Shown here piece by piece: positions 33,918 through 41,708 of a DNA stretch of 42,752 nt. Under the pieces are notes generated by a model. That model had not been told where the DNA came from. It searched no databases and was given only the letters and a program-made list of their open reading frames with translations. The translations under genes and the position numbers were made by a program. How positions within the stretch are numbered: the first letter of the stretch is position 1; each line of letters opens with the position of its first letter. The stretch spans positions 1 through 42,752 of the forward strand of contig CAJUMB010000028.1 of NCBI GenBank assembly GCA_910587105.1, written 5' to 3'. The DNA is from an uncultured Lachnospiraceae bacterium. Lineage in GTDB: Bacteria > Bacillota > Clostridia > Lachnospirales > Lachnospiraceae.

Positions 33918-34694
33918 TTATTTCTTCAAAGATTTCCATTTTTCCTGGCACCAGTCAAAAAAGCGGAGCAGGTGTTTCCAGCACCAGCGGGCCAGCCGGG
34001 GAAGTATCTTGATGGCCACCCATAAAAACGAGATCAACAGTAAAATGCCCACTGCCAGGATAATCAGTCCCAGCCCGGTGATCAATAAACCCAGAGCCGG
34101 GTTGGTGATACATTTCACCAAGCCCGCTGCTGTCATGGCAGCGCCGCCGGTAATGGTTGCCAGGGCAGCGCCGGCCAGTCCGGCAGCCAGCCCGAAGACA
34201 GCGGCCAGAAGTCCGAATACCAGTCCGAAGATGCCGCCAAGAAGTCCAAACACCAGCCCGAAAATACCGCCTAGAAGTTCCATTCCGATACTGCAGGCCG
34301 CTGCCAGGGCCAGGATGATAATCACAATCTTTTTGGTCTTGCTGTCTTTGAAAAATTCCCGATGGCCCTTGTTTTGTTTCTCTGTGTGGTCATTGTCGGC
34401 GCTGGACATGGGCCGGGGTGTTTGCATGTTGTGGGGAATCCGGGTGTCGCGAAAACCCTGTTCAGAATATTCCCCGTAATTTTTCTGCGATGTTTTCGCT
34501 GACTGAAATTCTGCTTTCAAGCTTGCGGCGGCCTTTTTTGGGTCACCACCCAGTTCCTGAATGACCTGGGCTTCATTCTCAGGCCCTGCGTCGTCAAAAT
34601 AGTTATTGTAATATTCCAGAGCTTCCCTGCGTTCTGCCTCTGGAATGTCTTCCAGCAGCTGGGCAAGCTGTCTTAAAAATTCCTGCCTGTTCAT
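33918..34694 (-). CDS. DUF1700 membrane protein
   Basis: 258 aa. The soluble N-terminus (MNRQEFLRQLAQLLEDIPEA, EALEYYNNYFDDAG) is the HAAS/DUF1700 signature. A glycine/alanine-rich membrane region follows, with an 11-residue unit (LLGGIFGLVFG) repeated in tandem, and then two more hydrophobic helices and a basic C-terminus. These proteins usually accompany a PadR regulator and may act as its sensor. The ATG at 34694 follows GGAGGG; a longer frame from 34724 would overlap padR. Confidence 0.88.
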   Translation of the reverse strand: MNRQEFLRQLAQLLEDIPEAERREALEYYNNYFDDAGPENEAQVIQELGGDPKKAAASLKAEFQSAKTSQKNYGEYSEQGFRDTRIPHNMQTPRPMSSADNDHTEKQNKGHREFFKDSKTKKIVIIILALAAACSIGMELLGGIFGLVFGLLGGIFGLVFGLLAAVFGLAAGLAGAALATITGGAAMTAAGLVKCITNPALGLLITGLGLIILAVGILLLISFLWVAIKILPRLARWCWKHLLRFFDWCQEKWKSLKK

Positions 34695-34716
34695 AATTGT
34701 GATCCCTCCTCTTTCT

Positions 34717-35040
34717 TCAGACATGATAGCTGCCAGTCAGAACACTGGTGATCCGGCTGGAATATTTTTTCCATTCAGATTGGTACAGGTTCAGCTGTGC
34801 GGCGCCTTTTTCTGTAATCTTGTAATATCTTCGGTTTCTGCCGCGGAATTCCATATCATACGCTTCCAGGCAGTCGTCTTTTTGCAGACGGCGAAGTACC
34901 GGATAAAGTGTGGATTCGGAGATATTAATAGCCTGCCGCACATCCTGGGTGATTTTATATCCATAAGTTCCTTCTTTTGTTCTGGATACCACAGCCAGAA
35001 CAATGGCGTCCAGCAGGGCAGCGCCTGTGTTAAATACCAT
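34717..35040 (-). CDS. PadR-family transcriptional regulator
   Basis: 107 aa winged-helix repressor. The recognition part ISESTLYPVLRRLQKDDCLEAY and the wing RNRRYYKITEKG are characteristic, with a C-terminal dimer helix. It is the first gene of the PadR-DUF1700-DUF4097 unit and probably controls its own promoter through the palindrome at 35076-35088. The inducer is unknown; PadR proteins of this kind often answer envelope-active compounds. Confidence 0.93.
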   Translation of the reverse strand: MVFNTGAALLDAIVLAVVSRTKEGTYGYKITQDVRQAINISESTLYPVLRRLQKDDCLEAYDMEFRGRNRRYYKITEKGAAQLNLYQSEWKKYSSRITSVLTGSYHV

Positions 35041-35075
35041 ATGATCCCTCCTGTGTGTTTCAGTTTATTGTTTTG

Positions 35076-35113
35076 ATAGTAATACTATATAGCATATAAT
35101 ATAGATTTGTCAA
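35076..35113 (-). promoter_or_regulatory. padR promoter with overlapping palindromic operator
   Basis: On the minus strand TTGACA (35113-35108) and TATAGT (35089-35084) are 18 bases apart. The 13-bp palindrome ATAGTAATACTAT (35076-35088) overlaps the -10 box and start point, and a related half-site ATAGTATTATA lies just upstream. This is a good site for autorepression by PadR. Confidence 0.7.
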
Positions 35114-35287
35114 TAGTATTATATGAGATTTTCTTGCAGTTTCTTGGAGGGTGTTTGAAGATGGGGCTGCGTGTTGACTTTGTGATATGATGAAATTATA
35201 ATAATTGCTATAGAATTTTGAAATGAGAAGGGAACTGTCAAGGGTAGTTTCTGCAAATAAAAGCATTATATAAAACTCATCTTAACG

Positions 35288-35331
35288 AGCTGGCCGTCGT
35301 TGAATTTATAATAATTCAACGACGGTCAGCT
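35288..35331. repeat. 19-bp inverted repeat (large hairpin) at the island's left edge
   Basis: AGCTGGCCGTCGTTGAATT (35288-35306) and AATTCAACGACGGTCAGCT (35313-35331) pair with one mismatch (a G-U pair in RNA) around the six-base loop TATAAT. No T-run follows on either strand, so it is not an ordinary terminator. It lies between the padR promoter and the XRE gene, where the accessory island begins. Confidence 0.75.
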
Positions 35332-35337
35332 TGCTTC

Positions 35338-35407
35338 AATAAGTTGCAACACTTATTTTGTTTATTTAGAGTATTTTATTGAAAAAGAAAAGATATTATG
35401 ATATTAT
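35338..35407 (+). promoter_or_regulatory. XRE-gene promoter and possible operator
   Basis: TTGAAA (35379-35384) and TATTAT (35402-35407) are 17 bases apart, about 45 bases before the XRE start. Upstream, AATAAGTTGCAACACTTATT (35338-35357) is an imperfect inverted repeat that could bind the XRE protein. The 413-bp gap 35041-35453 holds only this, the hairpin and the padR promoter. Confidence 0.6.
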
Positions 35408-35453
35408 ATAAAGCAACATTATTCGACATTTTTTCTGCTTTTGAGGTGTTTGT

Positions 35454-35666
35454 ATGAAAATTAGTTACAAGAAATTATGGATGTTTCTAATTGAAAAAGA
35501 TATTACAAAAGCTCAGTTGCGAAAGGGTTTATGCCTTGCCGCAGGAACTATGAGTAAACTCAACAAGGGAGAAGAGGTTGCCCTTTCTGTTCTCCTACGT
35601 ATTTGCGACTATTTAAATTGCGACATCGGAGATATTTGCGAAGGGATTCGTGTAGATAACAAATAA
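35454..35666 (+). CDS. XRE/Cro-type regulator (YozG-like)
   Basis: 70 aa, essentially one helix-turn-helix domain (KAQLRKGLCLAAGTMSKLNKGEEVALSVLLRICDYLNCDIGDICE). The form with CDYLNCDIGDI is the short YozG-like class often found ahead of restriction or defence genes. GAGGTG stands eight bases before the ATG. It lies 76 bases before gene A in the same direction and probably regulates the whole unit; an inverted repeat TTTCTGTA/TACAGAAA (35670-35677, 35701-35708) sits between them. Confidence 0.88.
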   Translation: MKISYKKLWMFLIEKDITKAQLRKGLCLAAGTMSKLNKGEEVALSVLLRICDYLNCDIGDICEGIRVDNK

Positions 35667-35742
35667 TTCTTTCTGTATCAACTTCACATTGTAAATCCAT
35701 TACAGAAAATAGTTCACTAAATATAGATAAGGAGGAATGCAT

Positions 35743-37317
35743 ATGGCTTCTCTTACGCATGTCTGTATGTGGTCAGATAACGGTTGGGAGCGGATTACAG
35801 CAGAGCGAGCAGCCAAATCGCATCCAGGTGGGACTGTATCTGCCCACAGTGGTTTGTTTATGTGCGAACTCTGTGGTCAGTATGTCATCCTTACTGATAG
35901 TGATATTCAAATACGCCACTTTAGACATAGTGCCCATGAAAAAAGTAAAAATTGTCCTGAACGTATATTTGGAGCTGGTTATTCAATCTCCTACAGTTCG
36001 CAGGAACACGATTTGCCTATCCGTATTGCAGATGTGTCCGCAATTTCGTTCAGATTTGAAATTGGTTTGATTCGCGCTCCAATTAGTTCTCTCAGCAAAG
36101 ATTTTTGTATAGAAATCAAGCCGAAAGGGATATCGGATCCGCCTTATGTGTTTGAGAAAGAACGCCTGAACTATGATAGCATTACATATCTTTCCATCGG
36201 TGAAAGGCCATTCGAAAAATACACTCTCGATTTTAAAAATGGAATTGATAAACTGCGCGAATTCTGGCCAGCTGAGATTACTGGAATTTCTCCAGAAGGG
36301 ACTTTGTTTGAAAAGTCTTCTGGCAAAAAACTCACATATGATGCTGATGTTGAGATTGAGAAAGAATACTATTTGCTAAAACGCGGCTATTTCTATAGAA
36401 GATCTTATAGCAGCATACGAATTCGAGAGATTGCTCAAAAACAGTTTGGTTGGGAATCTTGGACACTTTACATGGTTTCTGCATCCGCATTTAGTGAAGA
36501 AGCTGCCCGGTTCTTTCTTGATTTTCACTGTCGCCTGACAGATCATCCGGTTTCTTTGCAGCCGGTGTGGCCATTATTTGTAGAGGGAAATTATATAGTA
36601 AAACATAGTCGAGATAGTATGTATATGCTTGTCAAAGGTAATGCAGCAACATTCAAGACTTTTCCTCACACAATAGTGCGTCAGCTAAATCATAATGCTG
36701 CTCATCCAAGACTATATGAAGTCCTCTGCACCAGTAGGCAACAGTTAATCTCGGCAGGGCGTACTCAAGCCTTACAATACACTTACTTCTGGGAAGAACC
36801 TCTCAGCCAAGTGGGATTATCTCCAGAGGTATCAATAACCGATCTTTCTGGTTCTGAGATCGTTCCTGGTGAAACTAATACGCTGCCTCATAATAAAACA
36901 CTGCTTTTTAAGTCAACATTTGATGGTGAGCTCATTATCTCTAATAATAGTCGTATTGTGGAAAAGCGGAAAATATTTGCAGACAAACCGCTTGAACTGG
37001 ATGGACTATCCTACGGTGTAAGTGTTCAGGTTGTCATTGGCCTTGATGTTGTCTGGAAAATTGACTTCAAAAAGCAACAAACTGTCATTACAAATGATGA
37101 AGCCGAAATTTTGAAGCGAATTAGTAACACATGGGGGGGATTCATTCCTGCCCCTCATTCTCTGCGAAACATTTTATCCGGTATGAGTCATTATCCTCAG
37201 ATATGTCAATGGATACAGAAATGCATCAAGGAGGACAGCATCAACGAGCAATCCTATCGGAGATTACAGGATATCTATCGAGGTATAAAAACAAATAAAC
37301 AGGGAGATAAAGGGTGA
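35743..37317 (+). CDS. Island protein A: unknown, CoiA-like zinc motif at the N-terminus
   Basis: 524 aa, no signal peptide or membrane segment. Near the start is a probable zinc site: Cys41 and Cys44 (CELC), then HFRH (His59, His62) and Cys71, a CxxC...HFxH...C arrangement seen in CoiA-like and other nuclease-associated N-terminal domains. The remainder is beta-rich, with a stretch (about 370-450) that looks like one or two immunoglobulin-like sandwiches, and a short helical C-terminus. No nuclease active site can be pointed to. AAGGAGGA touches an ATG at 35737, so the in-frame ATG at 35743 is preferred. Codon choice looks more A/T-rich than in the core genes. It was probably directly followed by gene B before the IS110 insertion. 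I cannot assign it to a described family. Confidence 0.8.
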   Translation: MASLTHVCMWSDNGWERITAERAAKSHPGGTVSAHSGLFMCELCGQYVILTDSDIQIRHFRHSAHEKSKNCPERIFGAGYSISYSSQEHDLPIRIADVSAISFRFEIGLIRAPISSLSKDFCIEIKPKGISDPPYVFEKERLNYDSITYLSIGERPFEKYTLDFKNGIDKLREFWPAEITGISPEGTLFEKSSGKKLTYDADVEIEKEYYLLKRGYFYRRSYSSIRIREIAQKQFGWESWTLYMVSASAFSEEAARFFLDFHCRLTDHPVSLQPVWPLFVEGNYIVKHSRDSMYMLVKGNAATFKTFPHTIVRQLNHNAAHPRLYEVLCTSRQQLISAGRTQALQYTYFWEEPLSQVGLSPEVSITDLSGSEIVPGETNTLPHNKTLLFKSTFDGELIISNNSRIVEKRKIFADKPLELDGLSYGVSVQVVIGLDVVWKIDFKKQQTVITNDEAEILKRISNTWGGFIPAPHSLRNILSGMSHYPQICQWIQKCIKEDSINEQSYRRLQDIYRGIKTNKQGDKG

Positions 37318-37320
37318 AAG
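37314..37320. repeat. Left copy of the 7-bp direct repeat flanking the IS110 element
   Basis: GTGAAAG here, including the stop codon of gene A, is repeated exactly at 38940-38946, directly before gene B. The pair marks the element borders. Confidence 0.6.
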
Positions 37321-37395
37321 AAAAAGTATATTTTTGGGCGCACTTCACTAAGGAGTCAAAACTCCTCTGAAAACGAATATATGTTCTGTCTTGGA

Positions 37396-38667
37396 TCAGT
37401 TATCGCTGCATTTAACTAATTGAGAGGTATCGTAACCTTGGGCGGCAAGAAATGCTATAGCATTTTCTTCATTTAAAACAACCCGTTTTTTCTGTTCACG
37501 GCTATTCATTAATTCTTCATAGTCTGTTGGCGCAAATGGTTTCTTTTCAGAGATCATATGGTAAATACAGACCATCATCATGCGGGCTATGGCAATAATT
37601 GCTTTTTTATGCCCACGGCGCTTTTTGATTGCGTTATATTTAACTGCAAAATAAGGCTGTTTCCTGCTTCTTATGGCGGAAAGGGCGCACTGGACCATTA
37701 CAGGTTTCAGATAATCGCCGGCTTTTGCGATCCGGACAGATTTTTTCTTCCCGGCAGATTCATTATTGGCAGGGGAAAGTCCGCACCAGGAACAGAGATG
37801 TCCGGCGTCGTCAAAGATTTCCATATCGACTCCGGTTTCAGCCAGGACAATGGTTGTACTTAGCTGAGTCATGCCTGGCATTGTGCTTACGAATTCCACA
37901 AATTCGTAATAAGGTTTTATGCGGACATAGAGCTCGACTTCTGTCTGGGTGATCATATCTTCAAGGTAATCCAGATGGTTGCGGGCAAGTTGCAGTTTTT
38001 TTGCCTGATCGGTTTCAATGTTATAGCCTTTGATTGCCTCAATGATTTCGTTTGATGTGGCTTTTGTTCCTTTTTTGATCAGTCTGAGGACAGCCTTTTC
38101 ATCGATCGTGTCTGAAGTATGTTCCAGCAGATAGGACATGATCTCAGTGGCTGTTTTACAGAAAGGATCTTTGAGGACGCTTGCAATCCCAATGTTTGAA
38201 ACTGTCATGCAGTTCTGGATGCGGTTTTTTTCCGAGGATTTCATGCAGACCAGTTTAAAACGGTATCTGGCAAGTTCCCGGAGTTGCCGGAAATCTTTTG
38301 GAGGGATAAAAGAGCATCTGACCAGATCAAATTTGTAGAGGTCGGCAATCCATTTGGAATCCTTTTTGTCGGTTTTTTTGCCCTTGATAGCTTTCACATA
38401 TTTGGGATGCGTGAGGCAGACATCAATGTCTTTTTCGAGATAATTAAAAATAGGAATCCAATACTTTCCTGTGGATTCCATACAGACATGATAGCAATTA
38501 TTCCCGATAAGCCAGTCGTGAAACTTTTGGATGTCCGAGTTGATGGTGGAAAAGGATTTCTGATTATACTCGGAAATGCCTTCCTTATTGGTGGTTACGA
38601 TGGTTGCAACGATAACATTTTTATGGACGTCAAGTCCACAGCAGATGGAGTATTTTAACTTCATCAT
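37396..38667 (-). CDS. IS110-family transposase (RNA-guided recombinase class)
   Basis: 423 aa and apparently complete. The N-terminal RuvC-like DEDD domain shows GLDVHKN, MESTGKYW and KKTDKKDSKWIADL; the C-terminal Transposase_20 domain has MPGMTQLSTTIVLAE, CSWCGLSP and the serine-bearing SVRIAKAGDYLKPVMVQ. Proteins of this family cut and join DNA directed by a bridge RNA made from the element's own end. GGTGG lies eight bases before the ATG at 38667; the frame is open further to 38700. It is transcribed against genes A and B. Confidence 0.95.
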   Translation of the reverse strand: MMKLKYSICCGLDVHKNVIVATIVTTNKEGISEYNQKSFSTINSDIQKFHDWLIGNNCYHVCMESTGKYWIPIFNYLEKDIDVCLTHPKYVKAIKGKKTDKKDSKWIADLYKFDLVRCSFIPPKDFRQLRELARYRFKLVCMKSSEKNRIQNCMTVSNIGIASVLKDPFCKTATEIMSYLLEHTSDTIDEKAVLRLIKKGTKATSNEIIEAIKGYNIETDQAKKLQLARNHLDYLEDMITQTEVELYVRIKPYYEFVEFVSTMPGMTQLSTTIVLAETGVDMEIFDDAGHLCSWCGLSPANNESAGKKKSVRIAKAGDYLKPVMVQCALSAIRSRKQPYFAVKYNAIKKRRGHKKAIIAIARMMMVCIYHMISEKKPFAPTDYEELMNSREQKKRVVLNEENAIAFLAAQGYDTSQLVKCSDN

Positions 38668-38689
38668 AAGTATCACCACCTTAAAAATG

Positions 38690-38868
38690 GATAGCAACAT
38701 TGACTGTCATCCAGTGACTAAATAAATATGGTTTATTACCAATGATAAGGGTCCGGGCTCAAAGTCCCACTTGTTTGTGCTTGGAAGGATGACGGCACAT
38801 ATAACCATGCGGGGTCGGAAATGCATCCGCCACTTACCTCCCCGTGCTCTGTAGTGTATTGCTATCCT
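38690..38868 (-). ncRNA. Candidate bridge RNA of the IS110 element
   Basis: It lies between the element's end and the transposase start, on the same strand, where IS110 bridge RNAs are encoded. A promoter precedes it: TTGTGC (38903-38898), 17 bases, TATAAT (38880-38875). Two loops can be drawn: GCACGGGG/CCCCG with GTGC (38847-38794) enclosing CGGA/TCCG, and a second closed by GTCATCC (38793-38787) with GGATGAC (38712-38706). The second loop contains GCACAAACAAGT, identical to 12 bases at the element's own end (38929-38918), as expected for a donor guide. Ends are estimates. Confidence 0.6.
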
Positions 38869-38939
38869 GAATTTATTATAAACCAATCAACAAAGTGGCA
38901 CAACTTGCTTTTTCATGACTTGTTTGTGCCTTGAGCGAA

Positions 38940-38946
38940 GTGAAAG
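38940..38946. repeat. Right copy of the 7-bp direct repeat flanking the IS110 element
   Basis: GTGAAAG, identical to 37314-37320; the ribosome site AAAGGA of gene B begins inside it. Confidence 0.6.
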
Positions 38947-38960
38947 GAATGATGAAAACC

Positions 38961-41708
38961 ATGAACTACATCGGGCTTCTTACCAAAGAAGAAAAATCAA
39001 CCCTCTGCGAAATCATTACAGGTAAAAAGTTCAAGGAACTCTTTAAGAGAAACGAACAGGAATTTTTTAAAGTTCAAAAAGGGTTCAGAGCTAAATCATT
39101 GACAGAACAGCACGCACTGTCAATTGCTATAACCAATATCGATAAACCCTTTATCGCAATGTGGGTCAATATGCGGGTAGAACACTGGATGAATGAGATC
39201 GAAAAAAATATAGCGAAACTCAAGGGAGAAGATTTTTCTCAAGAGGCTGCCTTAGCAACAACAATGCTTGACTCTTCATTCTCTAATAATACGGAGTTGT
39301 ATTTTAAGCTGACTGGAAATCCTTTGGATGCGGACGCATGCACTACTCTTTGCGAGAGAATGGAAAATATTAAATCTGAGCGTGCAAAAGATGTTGAAAC
39401 GGCCAATCGAATTAAGGCTATGGAAGAAGAAAATCGCCGTCTGTCCGATCAAGTTGAAGCAGCCCAGCATAGCATTGATGCCATAAAAGCTGAGTACGAA
39501 AATAGGATTCATGAAATTGAACAGGATAAAGATCAATTAGCGTCCTTGTTGGCTGAAGCACAAGCAAAAATTTCCGAATTGCAGACTGCCCCAAGTGTCT
39601 TTGAAAGTGATGACGCAGACTATCTTGCGCAGTTTGATGACGCAGACACCCCTATTTTACCTTCGTCCAACACGGATGAAATTGTTTCTTTATGTTGTGT
39701 TACAACGAATTATAGTGGACAGAAGCGTCTTGTTCGATATGCTGATTTGAATCATAATGGACAATATTATATTTTTTCAAAAAACGAAGATACCTCAAAC
39801 CATTTCACAAATTGGGATAAGATTTTTCACAAGGACGGGCCTTCCGATGATGGATTCTATGGTATTTGGACATGGTCTGGAATTCCTAACGAAAATGATC
39901 CCTCAAGGTATTATATATTATCCCGATATAATGCGGAGATTAAACCTATAGAAATCTCCATAATCGCTGAAGTGAACAGTCTTGATGAACTGGTGGGCCT
40001 TTTGAAAAAGGGAATAAATTACCAGCCTCGCAGTCGAAGGGTCATGTTTTCCTTTTATACATCCAAAGGGCAGTATACAGGCATCCTTTGCACTATGAAA
40101 GAACTCAACACAGTTAACGGAAAAACAGCGATTTCTGAAAATTGTATTGTAGTGCCGGTATATGAATTCACTGGCGCTGATATTGTACATCTGGAAAATG
40201 GGCTTTCTTTTTATCGGAACGCATTTGCAGGACTTCCAAGTAAACTTTATCATTTGAAAAGTCCGTTTGATATTGTAAAAGATATCGTTTTATCTTCAAT
40301 TTCCTGGGCTGCATATAAAGCAAGGGAGGTAACTCGTACCCAATATAAAACATTCAGGGATTTTATGGAGGCAATTCCAGTTGATGATATAACGTGCAAA
40401 ATTGAGGTTGTATGCCGTTGCTCCAATCCTGCCGCAAAAGAACTTCTGGATGAATTTCTGAATATCGTCTGGAAATATGTTGATGGAGAGAGCTTAGAAG
40501 ACGAAATAGTTCGGTCAGCGATTTCTGCCAATACTGAACTTCAAGAAAAAGCGAAGGAGCTTATCCGTCAGGATTGGGAAAAAGAGAATGAAAGACTCTT
40601 GACTGAATCCCAACAAAAGTTCGATCGACTTCGTGCGAAGTTAAAATCTGCTGCTGAGGATCTAGGCAAAGCACAAGAAGCATTCAACAAAACAAAAGCA
40701 GAAGATGAGCGTCTTTCTGGTATCATAGCTGAAAAAGAAAAACTGGCTGATGGTATCGAAAAAGCGGTTGCCGAACGTCTCCAAAAGACTCGTGAAAATG
40801 CGGCGGATTTTATTGCAAGTATGGCATTTGTTGGGGGACAACCAGTGCAGATTGTAGGATCAACAACACCTGCCTCAGTCGATGCTGCGGTATATCGCAC
40901 ATACCCTAAATTTGAACATCTTGATGAACTTGAAGTGCATCACTCGTGGGCGGATGTTATCAACACAGCTGTATTTGAACTTGCGGAAGCAGGTGTTGCT
41001 GAACAATACAGAAGTGGTCTTGCTGCATTTCTTTGTGCTTCCTATATTGAAAAACAACCACTTTTACTCATCGGTCCCAATGCAATCGATATCACTCAGG
41101 CGTTTAGCGCAGCTGTAACTGCCCATAAGCATGGTATACTCTGCTGTGAAGGCAACTACGTCCGCCAAGCAATCGAGAAAATGGGTGCTGATGGTGAAGA
41201 CATCGTAATAATTAACAACCTTCTTGCAAGCGGTTGGATGAACAGGCTTCCAGAAATACTTTCTCAAAAAAATATTTTTTATATAGCTACCCATCCATAT
41301 GCAGAAGACATTCAGGTTGAACCCAAAAGCCTGTATGGATTCATGCTGCCGTTGTTTACAGAGTTTTTGGTGGATAAAAAAGCTACTGGCAAATATTATG
41401 GCGGTTATATTTCTGACGATTTTAAACCTTATTCGGCAAAAAAAGGAATGCGCAAAGAAATAGCAGCCCTTTCGAAATTTACACCAAGCACATTGGTCAG
41501 AAGCCAAATCAACAGCCTTGCAACCACTATGCACAACATATATCCCTCTGCTACAGCAGATGACGATTTCTTGTTTTGCATTTTCCCGATTGCCTATGCT
41601 TCCATGGCGATAGATGAACTCGCAGAGGCAGTTGCAGATCCGCAGAAAGGCATCGTAGTTTCTAAAAATCTCAAGAGTGACCTTCAGTATGTGTTGAGGG
41701 AAAACTGA
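38961..41708 (+). CDS. Island protein B: coiled coils plus degenerate AAA-like ATPase domain
   Basis: 915 aa, soluble. Order: helical N-terminus (1-135), coiled coil (about 138-215, ERAKDVETANRIKAMEEENR), acidic linker, two beta-rich domains (about 240-440), a second coiled coil (about 535-645) and a C-terminal P-loop-like domain. There LLLIGPNAIDI (about 702-712) stands where Walker A should be but lacks GK[S/T], while EDIVIINN (about 745) resembles Walker B. The fold looks McrB/AAA-like but probably cannot hydrolyse ATP in the normal way. Start unclear: AAAGGA at 38943-38948 precedes ATGs at 38949, 38952 and 38961; the last is chosen for spacing. It overlaps gene C by one base. I cannot assign it to a described system. 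Confidence 0.82.
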   Translation: MNYIGLLTKEEKSTLCEIITGKKFKELFKRNEQEFFKVQKGFRAKSLTEQHALSIAITNIDKPFIAMWVNMRVEHWMNEIEKNIAKLKGEDFSQEAALATTMLDSSFSNNTELYFKLTGNPLDADACTTLCERMENIKSERAKDVETANRIKAMEEENRRLSDQVEAAQHSIDAIKAEYENRIHEIEQDKDQLASLLAEAQAKISELQTAPSVFESDDADYLAQFDDADTPILPSSNTDEIVSLCCVTTNYSGQKRLVRYADLNHNGQYYIFSKNEDTSNHFTNWDKIFHKDGPSDDGFYGIWTWSGIPNENDPSRYYILSRYNAEIKPIEISIIAEVNSLDELVGLLKKGINYQPRSRRVMFSFYTSKGQYTGILCTMKELNTVNGKTAISENCIVVPVYEFTGADIVHLENGLSFYRNAFAGLPSKLYHLKSPFDIVKDIVLSSISWAAYKAREVTRTQYKTFRDFMEAIPVDDITCKIEVVCRCSNPAAKELLDEFLNIVWKYVDGESLEDEIVRSAISANTELQEKAKELIRQDWEKENERLLTESQQKFDRLRAKLKSAAEDLGKAQEAFNKTKAEDERLSGIIAEKEKLADGIEKAVAERLQKTRENAADFIASMAFVGGQPVQIVGSTTPASVDAAVYRTYPKFEHLDELEVHHSWADVINTAVFELAEAGVAEQYRSGLAAFLCASYIEKQPLLLIGPNAIDITQAFSAAVTAHKHGILCCEGNYVRQAIEKMGADGEDIVIINNLLASGWMNRLPEILSQKNIFYIATHPYAEDIQVEPKSLYGFMLPLFTEFLVDKKATGKYYGGYISDDFKPYSAKKGMRKEIAALSKFTPSTLVRSQINSLATTMHNIYPSATADDDFLFCIFPIAYASMAIDELAEAVADPQKGIVVSKNLKSDLQYVLREN

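Larger units (their letters stand above)
37321..38946 (-). mobile_element. IS110-family insertion sequence, about 1.63 kb
   Basis: One transposase gene on the minus strand with a non-coding region of about 270 bp upstream and a short tail downstream, no terminal inverted repeats: the IS110 plan. The 7-bp repeat GTGAAAG stands at 37314-37320 and 38940-38946; taking out one copy and the element joins gene A's stop to gene B's ribosome site. The downstream end has a small hairpin (AGGAGT/ACTCCT, 37350-37367). The reading frame is intact, so the element may be active. Border positions are inferred from the repeat, not from a second copy. Confidence 0.82.
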
